A stretch of DNA of 64,000 bases, taken from contig NC_067206.1 in assembly GCF_026262505.1 (NCBI RefSeq), positions 15,806,205 to 15,870,204 on the forward strand, read 5' to 3'. This stretch comes from Trichomonas vaginalis G3 (Eukaryota; Parabasalia; Trichomonadida; Trichomonadidae). The position numbers and the translations under genes were made by a program. The notes beneath the pieces are model-generated. The model was not told the origin of the DNA. It did no database searches and saw only the letters and a list, made by a program, of their open reading frames with translations. Within the stretch, counting starts at the first letter, position 1; each line of letters starts with the position of its first letter. Of the stretch, positions 9,426 to 18,203 are shown in pieces.

Positions 9426-9628
9426 AGTATGAATGTTATGTATTAGGTCATGAACTTTGGTTGTTGCTGTTTGATGAAACAAATGAGTTAGTTATGTCAG
9501 TCAAGAGAACAGAAAAATATTGTGTTAGTGAAAACTGCACCAAGTCAATAAGATTAGGTTTGCATTATGAAGATGAGTTCGATACTGTTGAAGAAGTTTT
9601 GGATAGATATTACAAATTGCTAACTTGA
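9386..9628 (+). CDS. small protein overlapping the penton-like gene
   Basis: 80 residues, starting inside the last 40 bases of the upstream gene in another frame. Sequence includes KYECYVLGHELWLLLFDE and EDEFDTVEEVLDRYYKLL, a compact alpha/beta protein with several Cys. No family recognised and no clear copy in element B. A 4-8% overlap of this kind fits the extreme packing of the element. Confidence 0.4.
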   Translation: MQQLTRELRAKNIKYECYVLGHELWLLLFDETNELVMSVKRTEKYCVSENCTKSIRLGLHYEDEFDTVEEVLDRYYKLLT

Positions 9629-9643
9629 AATTTTTTGACTGAC

Positions 9644-9669
9644 GGCGCAAAGCGCCAAGACCGAAGGTC
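9644..9669. repeat. double mini-hairpin element
   Basis: GGCGC-AAA-GCGCC, two bases, then GACC-GAA-GGTC. Geometry is a 5-bp stem with 3-base loop, then a 4-bp stem with 3-base loop. The same geometry with different but paired stems occurs at 12,612-12,637 and 61,589-61,613. Here it lies in the gap between convergent genes. Confidence 0.7.
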
Positions 9670-9684
9670 CTGACTGCTTTAATT

Positions 9685-10292
9685 TACTAAAACATATTTC
9701 AAACAAAGCTTATATTCTGTTGAAAGTTTTGTATATTCATTCGAATATTTATACTTAAACTCAACTCCTGTAGTTCCTGGTGTTTCAATGATGCGGATGT
9801 TACCTATTTTCATGAATAGTGGAGTTTGACCACAGCATTCGATTTCAGGGTCGAGATAGTCAATGACACATTGTTTCCCTGTTATTTGTGAGATAACATT
9901 TTCAAGGTCCTCCTTTGTTAGAATTATTTGGTCTTGCTTATAAGATTTGTCAAAAGCTTCTTATCGTCTTTGAGTAAAATTGTTTGGTATAACTGAAGAA
10001 GGTAATGGTCTACGTTATCTGAAGGATTTGTTTGAACATTTGTGTAAGGGTTGTCGTTGGCTTCTCTTGAAAGAATTTGGTCCAGTGGTGGATACTCTAA
10101 CTTAACATCTGATGTAGCGTTAGCGTTTGAAGCTGTGTTTAAATTCACCGACTTAAGTTCTGGTTCTTTTTCTTTCAAACACTCCGAACTATAGTTCTTT
10201 ATGACAATATTGTTTGTCGTTCGTGAGTCAACATTTGATGTTGGTTCAATTGGAACATTAACGGCACCAGCTAAGATGGATTTGCTTCTCAT
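9685..10292 (-). pseudogene. conserved CCG...GTT protein of element A
   Basis: Minus-strand gene conserved in all three elements (B 23,436-24,050; C 60,282-60,937). The N-terminal part (MRSKSILAG, VIKNYSSE, YPPLDQILSREANDNPY) is low-complexity and linker-like. The C-terminal part carries an ECCG motif followed about 20 residues later by GTTG and a Tyr-rich end. No known family. It lies between the penton-like gene and the DGxG protein, so a minor virion component is likely. Fossil, about one break. Confidence 0.5.
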
Positions 10293-10326
10293 TTCATATA
10301 GAATAAAAACCTTTTATATGTATGAA

Positions 10327-10719
10327 ATGAACAATATACTCGACAAGGGTTTGAATGTAAAGCTAACGAATGAAAATATTGTTGAATTCACTGAGACAGG
10401 TGCTGTGTATAAAGATGTAGAACTACTGAACAAAAGAGCTAAGGGAAGAAGCAGGAACATGAACAAAGGGTGGAAGCCTATAAAAATTTATGTCAATGAT
10501 GGCTCAGGAGGTTCAAACATAAAGTATGCAGAAAGTTATAGAGTTTATGCTCTCAAAGGTGAAAAGCCTTCATTTAAGAACAGCTATTCTAACGCATATC
10601 CTCAAAAGCTAACGGATGGGGAAGTGGATGATATGAATGACAGCAAAAATATTAACAGAAATGGCGACAGAGATGCATGGAATTTGTTTACCATCAGTCA
10701 ATTGAAGGTTAAACTTTAA
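10327..10719 (+). CDS. conserved DGxGGSNIK protein
   Basis: 130 residues when started at the ATG that matches the 130-residue copy in element B (24,084). Core: PIKIYVNDGSGGSNIKYA, then YRVYALKGEKP and SNAYPQKL. A distant relative is part of the 299-residue protein in element C ([21 protein letters not shown]). Ends with an acidic/Asn-rich segment (NINRNGDRDAWNLF). Function unknown; its place between capsid and ATPase genes suggests a structural or scaffold role. The stop overlaps that of the convergent ATPase by the palindrome TTAA. Confidence 0.6.
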   Translation: MNNILDKGLNVKLTNENIVEFTETGAVYKDVELLNKRAKGRSRNMNKGWKPIKIYVNDGSGGSNIKYAESYRVYALKGEKPSFKNSYSNAYPQKLTDGEVDDMNDSKNINRNGDRDAWNLFTISQLKVKL

Positions 10720-11603
10720 AACAATGTTGGTCGTTCCCATGGAATATTTTTGACTTTAATGGTATTAGTCATGATATGAATCTCAAGGTATGAACGAGGA
10801 GAGATGAGAGACTTATATGCTTCCCAAATTTCTTCAAAAGGTAATGTTATACCTGACTGTTTCCAAATGAGTTCAATATCATAGCGTGAGAAACCTTGAA
10901 AGATAACGAAGTCAGTTATGAGACGTTTTATGTTTAAAGCTAAAAACCTCCATGTTTGCATAAGTATTGCTACAGTTAAGTGATAATGTCTGACTTTAGT
11001 AATGATGTTAGCTAATGGTGAGTCTGGTTTTGACACTAAACCTTTTCCGGCGAAGTCGTCACAAACTAATAAAGTGTTTGATGGATATTTTTTGAAGGGG
11101 TATTTTGAAAGTTTTGATAGAATGTAGTTTGTAAGTCGTTTCATATCGTATACTCCTGAGTATTGACGTAAGTGGTGTTTGTCAATAATTCTTTCCATCT
11201 CCTCAGAGGTCTTTTGCATTCCTGACTGTATAAATTCAACGATGGCATAATATTTCCTCTTACGTCGAATGTAACGTTGAAGAAATTCAATGAGTTCACT
11301 GTCTGGAACTTTAACGACAGAGGCTTGAACTTTTGACATAAATGTTTTCGCTGTTGAGTCCATAGGGTCTGAAGTTGCTGATATAATGATTTGGTCATAG
11401 TAAGAGTCGTTTCCTAAACGCTCTGTTATGAGTATATGACGAATGAGGTTAAATGTCTTTCCTGAACCCATCTTTCCACAATAGAAATACACACCATTTG
11501 AACAGAATTCATAATCTTTGCTGAAAGGAAGAATGAGAGAAGAGTTAAGTTTGTCTGTAGTTTCATTCATGTCTTCATCTACGTCATGTATTAAATGCTT
11601 CAT
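10716..11603 (-). CDS. A32-like DNA-packaging ATPase
   Basis: 295 residues. Walker A is GKMGSGKT at about residues 43-50, preceded by the short strand VYFYC. Walker B is NTLLVCDDFAG near residue 185, followed by a sensor-like stretch (TVAILMQTWRFLALN). This is the FtsK/HerA-type genome-packaging ATPase of Polintons, virophages and NCLDVs, which pumps DNA into the capsid. The frame looks whole. The start lies 16 bp from the divergent next gene, and the 3' end overlaps the convergent gene by 4 bp. Copies: 24,473-25,355 (B) and 58,484-59,320 (C, more distant). Confidence 0.85.
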   Translation of the reverse strand: MKHLIHDVDEDMNETTDKLNSSLILPFSKDYEFCSNGVYFYCGKMGSGKTFNLIRHILITERLGNDSYYDQIIISATSDPMDSTAKTFMSKVQASVVKVPDSELIEFLQRYIRRKRKYYAIVEFIQSGMQKTSEEMERIIDKHHLRQYSGVYDMKRLTNYILSKLSKYPFKKYPSNTLLVCDDFAGKGLVSKPDSPLANIITKVRHYHLTVAILMQTWRFLALNIKRLITDFVIFQGFSRYDIELIWKQSGITLPFEEIWEAYKSLISPRSYLEIHIMTNTIKVKNIPWERPTLF

Positions 11604-11619
11604 TTTATCTCCATTAAAA
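11604..11619. promoter_or_regulatory. 16-bp divergent start spacer (ATPase/capsid-like)
   Basis: Sixteen bases (TTATCTCCATTAAAA core) between divergent start codons. The element B equivalent (25,356-25,371) is also 16 bp, so spacing is conserved although the sequence is not. Confidence 0.45.
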
Positions 11620-12501
11620 ATGCAAGTCAGAAATATTCAGAACATAGCACCGAGTCTAACTGACAAGAGTATAAAGATATACTATGAACACGTTATGATG
11701 AAACCAACCAAAATTCAAGAAAGTCAGTATACTTATGAATATCCAAGACACTGGGTAGAGTATGTAGGAGGTGAGAAAGCTATTGAAATCAGACAGGTTC
11801 GAAGTATTCCAGCAGGAAGAACAATATTATTGAAGAACTTTAATGTTTTGAGATATAATGATGAAACAAAGAAGCAAGATAGTTTTCCTGTTGCTGTGTA
11901 TGTGAACCTAGACACAGGAGATGACATGAAAGTTTTTAACACAAAGCTTCAAACGGTAGTGAGAGAACAACTTACTGCGGAAGGACATCAATTACCTTCA
12001 GAAGTTACCATAGCATATAATTTTGAAACAAACTCAATAGATTTTAAAGGCGTCTCTGCAAACAAGTCAGGATTTACATTTAATGAAGCAGATGTCTATT
12101 CGAATGAAAACTTCAAAGCTATTGCATGGTTAGATAATGACGATTGCTTTAAGAAAATCTTTAAATTCAGTGACTCAAAGATGTCAATAGATGACCTTCG
12201 TGGAATGTTACCATCGACGTTTACAGTTGAAGGTTCAGCAGGATTGCTTACAAGTTTTTCAATTGGTGGCATTTGGTCTCGTGAAAACATTGTTATAAAA
12301 TCCAGTATAAGTGAATTTGCTGAAGAATCTATATTATGTCTTTCAAACTATATGTATTCGCCGCCGAAGCATTATAGTATAACAAACTTTGTCAGTAAGT
12401 TTAATATAAGACTTGTTGAACCTTCTTCAATGAAAGATGTTGTGCTACCTAAAGATGGAAAGGATGGACTCATTATTGAAATGATTTTAATTGCATATTA
12501 A
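11620..12501 (+). CDS. beta-rich putative capsid protein
   Basis: 293 residues from the ATG conserved with element B (MQVRNIQNIAPSL vs MQVRNFVNTVPSL). Segments include YEYPRHWVEYVGGEKAIEIR, VDLDTGDDM-type turns, YMYSPPKHYSITNFVSKFNI and a hydrophobic end (GLIIEMILIAY). Predicted mostly beta strands, consistent with a jelly-roll capsid protein, but too short for a usual double-jelly-roll major capsid protein. It stands next to the packaging ATPase, the common place for capsid genes. No family firmly assigned. The frame looks whole here; the B copy is broken. Confidence 0.5.
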   Translation: MQVRNIQNIAPSLTDKSIKIYYEHVMMKPTKIQESQYTYEYPRHWVEYVGGEKAIEIRQVRSIPAGRTILLKNFNVLRYNDETKKQDSFPVAVYVNLDTGDDMKVFNTKLQTVVREQLTAEGHQLPSEVTIAYNFETNSIDFKGVSANKSGFTFNEADVYSNENFKAIAWLDNDDCFKKIFKFSDSKMSIDDLRGMLPSTFTVEGSAGLLTSFSIGGIWSRENIVIKSSISEFAEESILCLSNYMYSPPKHYSITNFVSKFNIRLVEPSSMKDVVLPKDGKDGLIIEMILIAY

Positions 12502-12726
12502 ATGAGCTTGTTCTTGAAGGTCATTCATGATGAAATAACTGTTGTAGAAGATGTTAGCAATTGTTCAGACATTTTGAAGCGTATAGATGATATAAGAAAG
12601 AAGTTAGATAGACCGCAAAGCGGTGAGGGCGAAGCCCGTGAGAACGCTTATGTTTCATTGACTTTCTCCAGTAACGAGAACTTTTATGAGATAATATTGA
12701 AGAGAGATGATTTTAATATGGTGTAA
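12502..12726 (+). CDS. 74-residue conserved small protein with in-frame hairpin insert
   Basis: Begins immediately after the stop of the upstream gene (TAAATG). Related to the 66-residue protein at 26,585: both have VSLTFSS and a terminal ii-kRddFN pattern. Relative to that copy it carries about a dozen extra residues around PQSGEGEAREN, exactly where the GC-rich double mini-hairpin 12,612-12,637 sits, so the insert has been tolerated in frame. Function unknown. Confidence 0.55.
   Translation: MSLFLKVIHDEITVVEDVSNCSDILKRIDDIRKKLDRPQSGEGEARENAYVSLTFSSNENFYEIILKRDDFNMV
12612..12637. repeat. double mini-hairpin element inside a gene
   Basis: ACCGC-AAA-GCGGT, two bases, then GGGC-GAA-GCCC. Same 5-bp/4-bp geometry as 9,644-9,669 and 61,589-61,613 with different base pairs. 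Absent from the matching site in element B. Confidence 0.8.
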
Positions 12727-13254
12727 ATGGTAGCTTGGGCAGCTTTAGGCGCAATGGGAACAAAAGCATTAGCATTTGGAGCAAAAGCACTTGGAGCTTA
12801 TGACGCAGTAAATAAAATGAGTGGAGGAAGGGTTTCGAAGACATTAGATGCAAATAAAGGGAAGATTGGAGGCTGGGTTGCAAAGAAGTTAAGATTAAAT
12901 AAAATAGGGCTCATAAATAAAGCATCCAATTTGGTTGCGACTGAGTCAGAAAATACTTTAGGAAAGGACAATGAGTTTGCAAAACACGCAAAAGACTTTA
13001 ATGACCAGATGAAAGGTGAAACAATGCATTTAAATAGAGTCGATGGAACTAAAGAAAATGTTTCTTCTCCACCAGCGGTTTATCCATACGGACCTTATGG
13101 AATGTATGGAAACCCTTACGAAAGACCATTTGACCCATTGACTGGTGGAAGTAATTGGTATCATTACGGACGAAGAAGAAAGACAGTCAAGTTGGAGACA
13201 GACGTGAAGAAAGCAACTAAAAAGAAACCAAGGAAGAGAGTTATAAAGCAATGA
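12727..13254 (+). CDS. core/minor virion protein candidate with RPFDPLTGGSNW motif
   Basis: 175 residues, starting directly after the previous stop. The N terminus is Ala/Gly-rich and amphipathic (MVAWAALGAMGTKALAFG), like membrane-active minor capsid proteins. The middle is basic. The C-terminal half has a Pro/Tyr/Gly-rich segment, the motif RPFDPLTGGSNWYHYGRR, and a strongly basic tail (KKATKKKPRKRVIKQ). The element B copy (26,786-27,307) keeps the motif and tail. By analogy to adenovirus pVI/pVII-type proteins it could bind DNA and membranes; this is inference. Confidence 0.5.
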   Translation: MVAWAALGAMGTKALAFGAKALGAYDAVNKMSGGRVSKTLDANKGKIGGWVAKKLRLNKIGLINKASNLVATESENTLGKDNEFAKHAKDFNDQMKGETMHLNRVDGTKENVSSPPAVYPYGPYGMYGNPYERPFDPLTGGSNWYHYGRRRKTVKLETDVKKATKKKPRKRVIKQ

Positions 13255-13261
13255 ATTCAAC

Positions 13262-13318
13262 AGGGTGAAAAAACAGGTGAAAAAAGAGGTGAGATCTCAC
13301 CACTTCACCTAAATTTTT
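13262..13318. repeat. GGTGA-rich repeat, copy 3
   Basis: Same orientation as 4,544-4,613: GGGTGAAAAAACAGGTGAAA, then GAGGTGAGATCTCACC and CTTCACCT. Lies in the 140-bp gap after the core-like gene. Confidence 0.65.
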
Positions 13319-13396
13319 TTGTGCTATGTTTTCATACGTGTGAGGGTGGTGATATCATTAATTTTTAAGTTTATTTTTTATTTTATTTTTATATAA

Positions 13397-13723
13397 ATGA
13401 CGAAAACTATTGAGATAACAAACTACAACGGTCATGAGTTCAAGAATTTGTTCTTCGTTCCTCGTGAAAATACATTCTATCAGATACGAGGGAGAAAGGG
13501 TAAAGTTAGTTTGAGCGTTTATGAAGGAATGAAGAATGGAAAGTTTATACAAGCATACGATACAAACGGTAAACGTGTTTCATTAGCTTTGTCAAAACTT
13601 ACTAACATTTATTTTGACAGTGACTTTGACTCTGACGATTGGAGCGACAGCAGCGATACTGAAGAATATGAAGTATTGTGTGAAGCACAGCAATGGGAGG
13701 AGTTGCAATACTTTTGTAAGTGA
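13397..13723 (+). CDS. small acidic-tailed protein, right-end gene
   Basis: 108 residues. N-terminal part KTIEITNYNGHEFKNLFFVP, a beta-rich body (FYQIRGRKGKVSLSVYEG), then an acidic run (SDFDSDDWSDSSDTEEYE) and a short helix (LCEAQQWEELQYFCK). The element B copy at 28,217 is about 60% identical by eye, including EAQQWE. It is the last gene at the right side of both elements. Function unknown. Confidence 0.6.
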   Translation: MTKTIEITNYNGHEFKNLFFVPRENTFYQIRGRKGKVSLSVYEGMKNGKFIQAYDTNGKRVSLALSKLTNIYFDSDFDSDDWSDSSDTEEYEVLCEAQQWEELQYFCK

Positions 13724-13929
13724 GAACGTTTATTTTTACAGTAGTGAAGTCGTTTGTGAAAACGTTAGTGAGGTGAAGTGGTTGGCGGCTTTATAAATAT
13801 TTAAGGTTATGTTAGTGTTGTCGTTTGTGTTGTAAAATATATGTTAGTGGTTTCGTAAAGTGTCAAATTCACATATAATGGGTAAGGAGGCGCGCAGTGC
13901 CTTCGTACACATGATATGTATACTAACTT
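13724..13929. other. A/B junction spacer
   Basis: Non-coding, rich in GTTAGTG and GTCGTTTGTG. Includes a GC-rich palindromic patch at 13,884-13,903 (AAGGAGGCGCGCAGTGCCTT). It ends in ATGTATACTAACT, which recurs at 28,697-28,709 after the last gene of element B, so it may mark the right limit of these elements. Confidence 0.4.
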
Positions 13930-14187
13930 ATGAAGAACTCTAACGTTGAATTTTTCAGCATTGTTTTAGATTTAACGCAGCAGAAAGAATTCAAGAAAGG
14001 AGAAAATGTCGTTAAATATTATCCTTCATCTCTGAAGATGATAACGAATAAAGATACACTCCATAAAATCCTACCAGTAATTGAGGAAGCAACGATTGAA
14101 TTTGATGAAGAAGGTATGGAAAGCCGCAACGCGGAGCCCATAGTTGAGGAAAGTGACCCTGAGGAAAGTGATTCTGAGGATTTATAA
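13930..14187 (+). pseudogene. partial copy of the left-end acidic-tailed protein
   Basis: 85 residues matching the second half of the protein at 117-590 (KNSNVEFFSIVLDL, KYYPSSLKMITNKD) with a longer acidic tail (VEESDPEESDSEDL). A small GC palindrome (CCGC-AAC-GCGG) lies in the tail at 14,124-14,134. Partial, so counted as a fossil. Confidence 0.6.
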
Positions 14188-14190
14188 GAA

Positions 14191-15674
14191 TAGGGATGCG
14201 TTAAACACGCCATTTGACCGGGCGTACATTTTTTTCGCCCAAAAATTTCGCCATTTGAGAAATTCAAAAATTAAAAATAAAATTTTAATCTTGATTTTTT
14301 TATTTTCGTGATTTTTTTAAAACTCACATAAGCGATGAAATAGTTTTTTTAAGTAATCGTTTATTATATATAAATATATCTTAATAAATTTAATTCCTTA
14401 AGGTAGAGTGTGTTCAAATTTAAAATCTCATACAATATTTTCTTAATGGCGTATTTTTCTGAGGTCGCCCAAATAAAGGCGAATTCAAAATTGAGAACTC
14501 CAAGGCGTATGGCGAGTATTCAAAAAGTACGCCACTTACAAAATATTGAATGTGGATTATCAATTTTTTGGCGTGTTCAATTTCAAATTTTGATATTTAT
14601 GTTTATTTTATTCAGTATAATGCTAAGAATTAAAATATAAAATTCATAGAATTTTTTTCTTTGAAAATATTTTACATTTTTATTAGACCACTCCTAGACT
14701 AGTCATCAGGTTATCCTCAGATCATCCTCAGACTACTCCTTAGACCCCTCCTCATCAGACTACTCCTCAGATCTTCCTCATAAGACTCCTCCTCAGATCT
14801 TCCTCCTGAGACTACTCTTCAGACTACTCCTTAGAGTCCTCCTCATCAGACTAGTCCTGAGACTAGTCCTCAGACTACTCCTGAAACTACTCCTCAGATT
14901 ATCCTCAAACTACTCCTCGGTCTAATCCTCAGACTCCTCCTCAGATTATGCTCAGATTATCCTCAAACTCCTCAGATTATCCTCAAACTCCTCAGATTAT
15001 CCTCAGACTACTCCTCAAACTCCTCAGTCTAATCCTCAGACTCCTCCTCAGATTATCCTCAAACTCCTCAGACTACTCCTCAAGCTCCTCAGACTACTCC
15101 TCGGTCTAATCCTCAAACTCCTCCTCAGATTATCCTCAAACTCCTCAGACTACTCCTCAAACTCCTCAAATTATCCTCAGACAACTCCTGAAACTACTCC
15201 TCTGACAACTCCTCAGATTATCCTCAAACTCCTCAGATTATCCTCAGATTATCCTCAAACTCCTCCTCAGATTATCCTCAAACTCCTCAGATTATCCTCA
15301 AACTCCTCAGATTATCATCAAACTCCTCAAACTACTCCTCGGTTTAATCCTCAGACTCCTCCTCAGATTATCCTCAGATTATCACTTTACATATATATAT
15401 ATCGATAACTAAATAATTACTTATTATACTTTCTTTATTTTTTTTAATTTTAAAATAATATTAATATATCTTTCTACGTTTAATGATGAAAAGAGAAAGA
15501 GGAGTAAAAAGAGGAAAGAGAAAAGAACGAGAGAGAGAAAAAAAGGACGGCAATAATTTTGTATTGTTTTGTTATTCGGCCGAATGGCGGGTACGAAATA
15601 GCCGCCATTCGGCCCCAAAAATGGCGTATTATTCTATTTTTAAACGGTCATGGCGTAAAACAGTCGCATCCCTA
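14191..15674. mobile_element. non-autonomous DNA transposon with 8-bp target duplication (hAT-like)
   Basis: 1,484 bp with perfect 8-bp flanking duplications TATAAGAA (14,183-14,190 and 15,675-15,682) and inverted ends TAGGGATGCG...CGCATCCCTA. A second shared inner motif is ACGCCAT..GACCG. An 8-bp duplication fits hAT (less often MULE). No transposase; most of the interior is a CCTCAGA satellite. Several short palindromes around CATTCGGCC lie near the right end. Confidence 0.85.
14690..15385. repeat. CTCCTCAGATTATC satellite
   Basis: About 700 bp of degenerate tandem units built on CTCCTCAGA with variants CTCCTCAGACTA, CTCCTCAGATTATC and CCTCAAACTC. Unit lengths drift between about 9 and 18 bp. 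Strand composition is strongly skewed: almost no G outside CAG. Non-coding satellite inside the 8-bp-duplication element. Confidence 0.9.
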
Positions 15675-15704
15675 TATAAGAAAATTTATTTTTGAATAAC
15701 TGAA

Positions 15705-15783
15705 GGTGTCACCACGTCACCATGTGTCACCTGGTTAATTAACTTCTTTTAAAAAGTGTGACAACATGACATTTAGACAACAG
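15705..15783. repeat. inverted repeat flanking the primase-helicase, left arm
   Basis: About 79 bp, beginning AGGTGTCACCACGTCACCAT with several GTCACC units, then GTTAATTAACTTC and TTTAGACAACAG. The near-exact reverse complement is at 18,204-18,281. GGTGAC iterations parallel the GGTGA units around the slot gene in element A. Confidence 0.85.
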
Positions 15784-15819
15784 CATGGGTTGAATGCAAA
15801 AATAAATTCCAATCATACT

Positions 15820-18132
15820 TTATACTGCATCATTTACAGGTATTTCATCGTCAGTAAATGAATCGTCATTTTCGTTTGGTTCAACCTGTTTATATAATCC
15901 TTTCATTTCTTCTTTCAAAACATAACACCATGTTTGTTTACCATCTATTCTTCTCTGTTTCCTTTCACATTTATCCTTAATGCTCATTTGAAAGTTTTTG
16001 TCTTTCATGTCTGATGGTTTGCAGAATAGAGCATTTTTACATGTCATACCTGCACACAATTCATCATAATGTGTATTTATCCATTCATCTAAAGGATTTG
16101 TTGATAATTCTATTAAATCTTGTTTGGCTTCAGTCATCGGTATAATTCGTACATTAAATGATGAAAGGTCGTAATTGATAAAATATGTTAGTAAATTATC
16201 ATAAAATTCCTTTGTGCATGAATCCATTAAATTCTTGAAGTAATCAAATTGACCCTTGAATTTACCATTAACCCTTAAAACTACGTATCTTCTGTCTCCA
16301 ACTTCAATTTTGACAGGGTAGACGTTGTTAGTTACGAAAATGAAGTTTGCAACGTTCTGTGCTGTTCTTCTGGGTTGATTCTTTTCATTAATTCTTATTT
16401 GATTATCCGTTATAATTGATTTCAAAGCGTTGAAGTTTGTGAGTCTATCTTCACCTACATTCTTGAGTTCATTAAGTACAAGAAGCATTTTATTCTCAAC
16501 AACTGAATTAAAATTACCCGTTAGCTCACCTATTTCGGTAATGTTTTTACATGAATAACCAGCGAGAAGTTCAGAAATAATGTCTGTGAATCTGTTTTTA
16601 CCTGTTCCCTGAAGTCCTTTCAAAATAATTGCTGTTTCATTCTTGATTCCAGGATGTTGAATCATTGATGCAATCCAGCCGAGAAGGTATTTATACACTT
16701 CATCGTTATTATCACAAATGGCTTCTTTAATGAAATTCATAAACATCTCAATTTTTGAGTAATCAGGCTTTTCGAGAACGTTGTATTTATAACCTTGAAA
16801 CGTTGAGAAAACATCTGGGGAATCAGATTTGAAGCAAACACCCTTAACGGTTAATGAGGATAATTGATTTAGTAGTACGTCCCATGCTGTTATGGTTTTA
16901 CCTTCTTCTTTAAATAATTTAATCATTTTGAGTGACTCTTTCATGGATGACTGAAGAACAAATGATATTTGATTCATTTTATTGTGGATATTATAGTCCT
17001 TTTGAATAAAGTATTTGTTTCCACAATCTACAAAACGCATTACACTTGATAAATCCTCAATGACTTCAGAACTGTTTTTATACTGATGATTTTCAGCCTT
17101 GCGTCTAATATCTGTTATCAAGAATGAATCATCAAGTTTTATATCAAATGTTATTTTTGGCTTACGTAATAAAGGTAAAACGTATTCATCATAATATTCC
17201 TTTTGGTAAAGTTTTAGAATCTTCACCAAAACAAATGGAGAAGTCATTAAATGTGCATATCTACTACGTGCTTTTTCAAAATTACTTTTTGCATTTTCTG
17301 TTAAACTGCAGAAGTTATAAACGTTATCATATGCTTTATTAATAAAATGATCAGGTAACGAATTAATAGCTTGAAACAGTGTGAATAATGTTATTTCTTT
17401 TTCTAAATTCATGTTTCCACCATCATTATGTACTTCAAAATCACTAATACCATCAACTATGCTTTGAGCTAGTTTATCGTCAATGTTTACATCTTTGTTT
17501 TCATTCATTATACTCTTTATTTCTTCGTTCTTTTGTTCAACTTTTACCTTAATATTCAAATCATTTAATACATCGTTTACTGTTCTAGTTAATGTCGAAT
17601 CATAACTTCCACGAATGAATGAGTATGTTTTGATTGGTTCTGTTGCATTCTTGCGAACTCTTGAATCAGCCATAACCACTAATGAACGCTTTGAATCATC
17701 CATTGAAGTCATGATATCAATATCATAATCATTGCAGGAATAACATTTAATCATTCTGTTCGAAGTTGAATAGAAGAAATTAGTGTTGCAATAAATGTGA
17801 AGACCTCCTGAAGCGGTTTTAACGATAACATCTTTATCCGAAAGTTTTGATAAAATGTCTTTTCTAACCGTTTCTTTAAGTTCATCATTGTACGATTTAT
17901 TGATATCAATATCTATAATCGTTAAATTCGAAATTTTATTTACTAATAAAGCCATACCAGTTTTCCTTCCTCTTCCTCCATCGTGTTTGAGGTAGTTATG
18001 TAAATCAATCTTGTTTTCACCAATTCTTTCGTTGAGGGTTTTAGTTTCTGCCGTAACTAATTCCTCAGCTAATGAATCAATAACTTTTTCATCAGAAACG
18101 ATATAGTTGCTGTTGTTGTTTGTTGCTGTCAT
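15820..18132 (-). CDS. archaeo-eukaryotic primase fused to SF3 helicase
   Basis: 770 residues, apparently whole. The N-terminal AEP/prim-pol domain has TIIDIDINK (DxD, near 74-76), SGGLHIY (His near 112) and DYDIDIM (third acidic motif near 137-139). The C-terminal SF3 helicase has Walker A GLQGTGKN (near 505), Walker B MLLVLNELKN and motif C FIFVTNN (near 600), of the D5-like type. Such proteins prime and unwind replication origins in NCLDVs, virophages and Polinton-like viruses. Classical Polintons use protein-primed PolB, which I do not find, so B probably replicated with this module. The gene is bracketed by 79-bp inverted repeats and stands next to the integrase. Confidence 0.9.
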   Translation of the reverse strand: MTATNNNSNYIVSDEKVIDSLAEELVTAETKTLNERIGENKIDLHNYLKHDGGRGRKTGMALLVNKISNLTIIDIDINKSYNDELKETVRKDILSKLSDKDVIVKTASGGLHIYCNTNFFYSTSNRMIKCYSCNDYDIDIMTSMDDSKRSLVVMADSRVRKNATEPIKTYSFIRGSYDSTLTRTVNDVLNDLNIKVKVEQKNEEIKSIMNENKDVNIDDKLAQSIVDGISDFEVHNDGGNMNLEKEITLFTLFQAINSLPDHFINKAYDNVYNFCSLTENAKSNFEKARSRYAHLMTSPFVLVKILKLYQKEYYDEYVLPLLRKPKITFDIKLDDSFLITDIRRKAENHQYKNSSEVIEDLSSVMRFVDCGNKYFIQKDYNIHNKMNQISFVLQSSMKESLKMIKLFKEEGKTITAWDVLLNQLSSLTVKGVCFKSDSPDVFSTFQGYKYNVLEKPDYSKIEMFMNFIKEAICDNNDEVYKYLLGWIASMIQHPGIKNETAIILKGLQGTGKNRFTDIISELLAGYSCKNITEIGELTGNFNSVVENKMLLVLNELKNVGEDRLTNFNALKSIITDNQIRINEKNQPRRTAQNVANFIFVTNNVYPVKIEVGDRRYVVLRVNGKFKGQFDYFKNLMDSCTKEFYDNLLTYFINYDLSSFNVRIIPMTEAKQDLIELSTNPLDEWINTHYDELCAGMTCKNALFCKPSDMKDKNFQMSIKDKCERKQRRIDGKQTWCYVLKEEMKGLYKQVEPNENDDSFTDDEIPVNDAV

Positions 18133-18203
18133 TTATATAGGAATAAAAAAATAAAAATAATTTTAAAACTAAATTTATTTTTGGACTGCATCAAATTTCC
18201 TGG

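Larger units (their letters stand above)
1..13929. mobile_element. Polinton/Maverick-like element A (left end outside window)
   Basis: A block of closely packed genes typical of Polinton/Maverick elements: retroviral-type integrase, A32-like packaging ATPase, penton-like protein, fibre and small structural proteins. KilA-N genes and a gene bounded by inverted repeats lie to the left. I see no protein-primed DNA polymerase and no double-jelly-roll capsid gene inside the window; either could lie left of base 1. The element is a fossil: integrase, fibre and one further gene look broken, with perhaps six to eight breaks in all, while the ATPase, penton-like and several small genes look whole. Terminal inverted repeats were not located. 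The gene order repeats in element B directly to the right. Confidence 0.75.
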
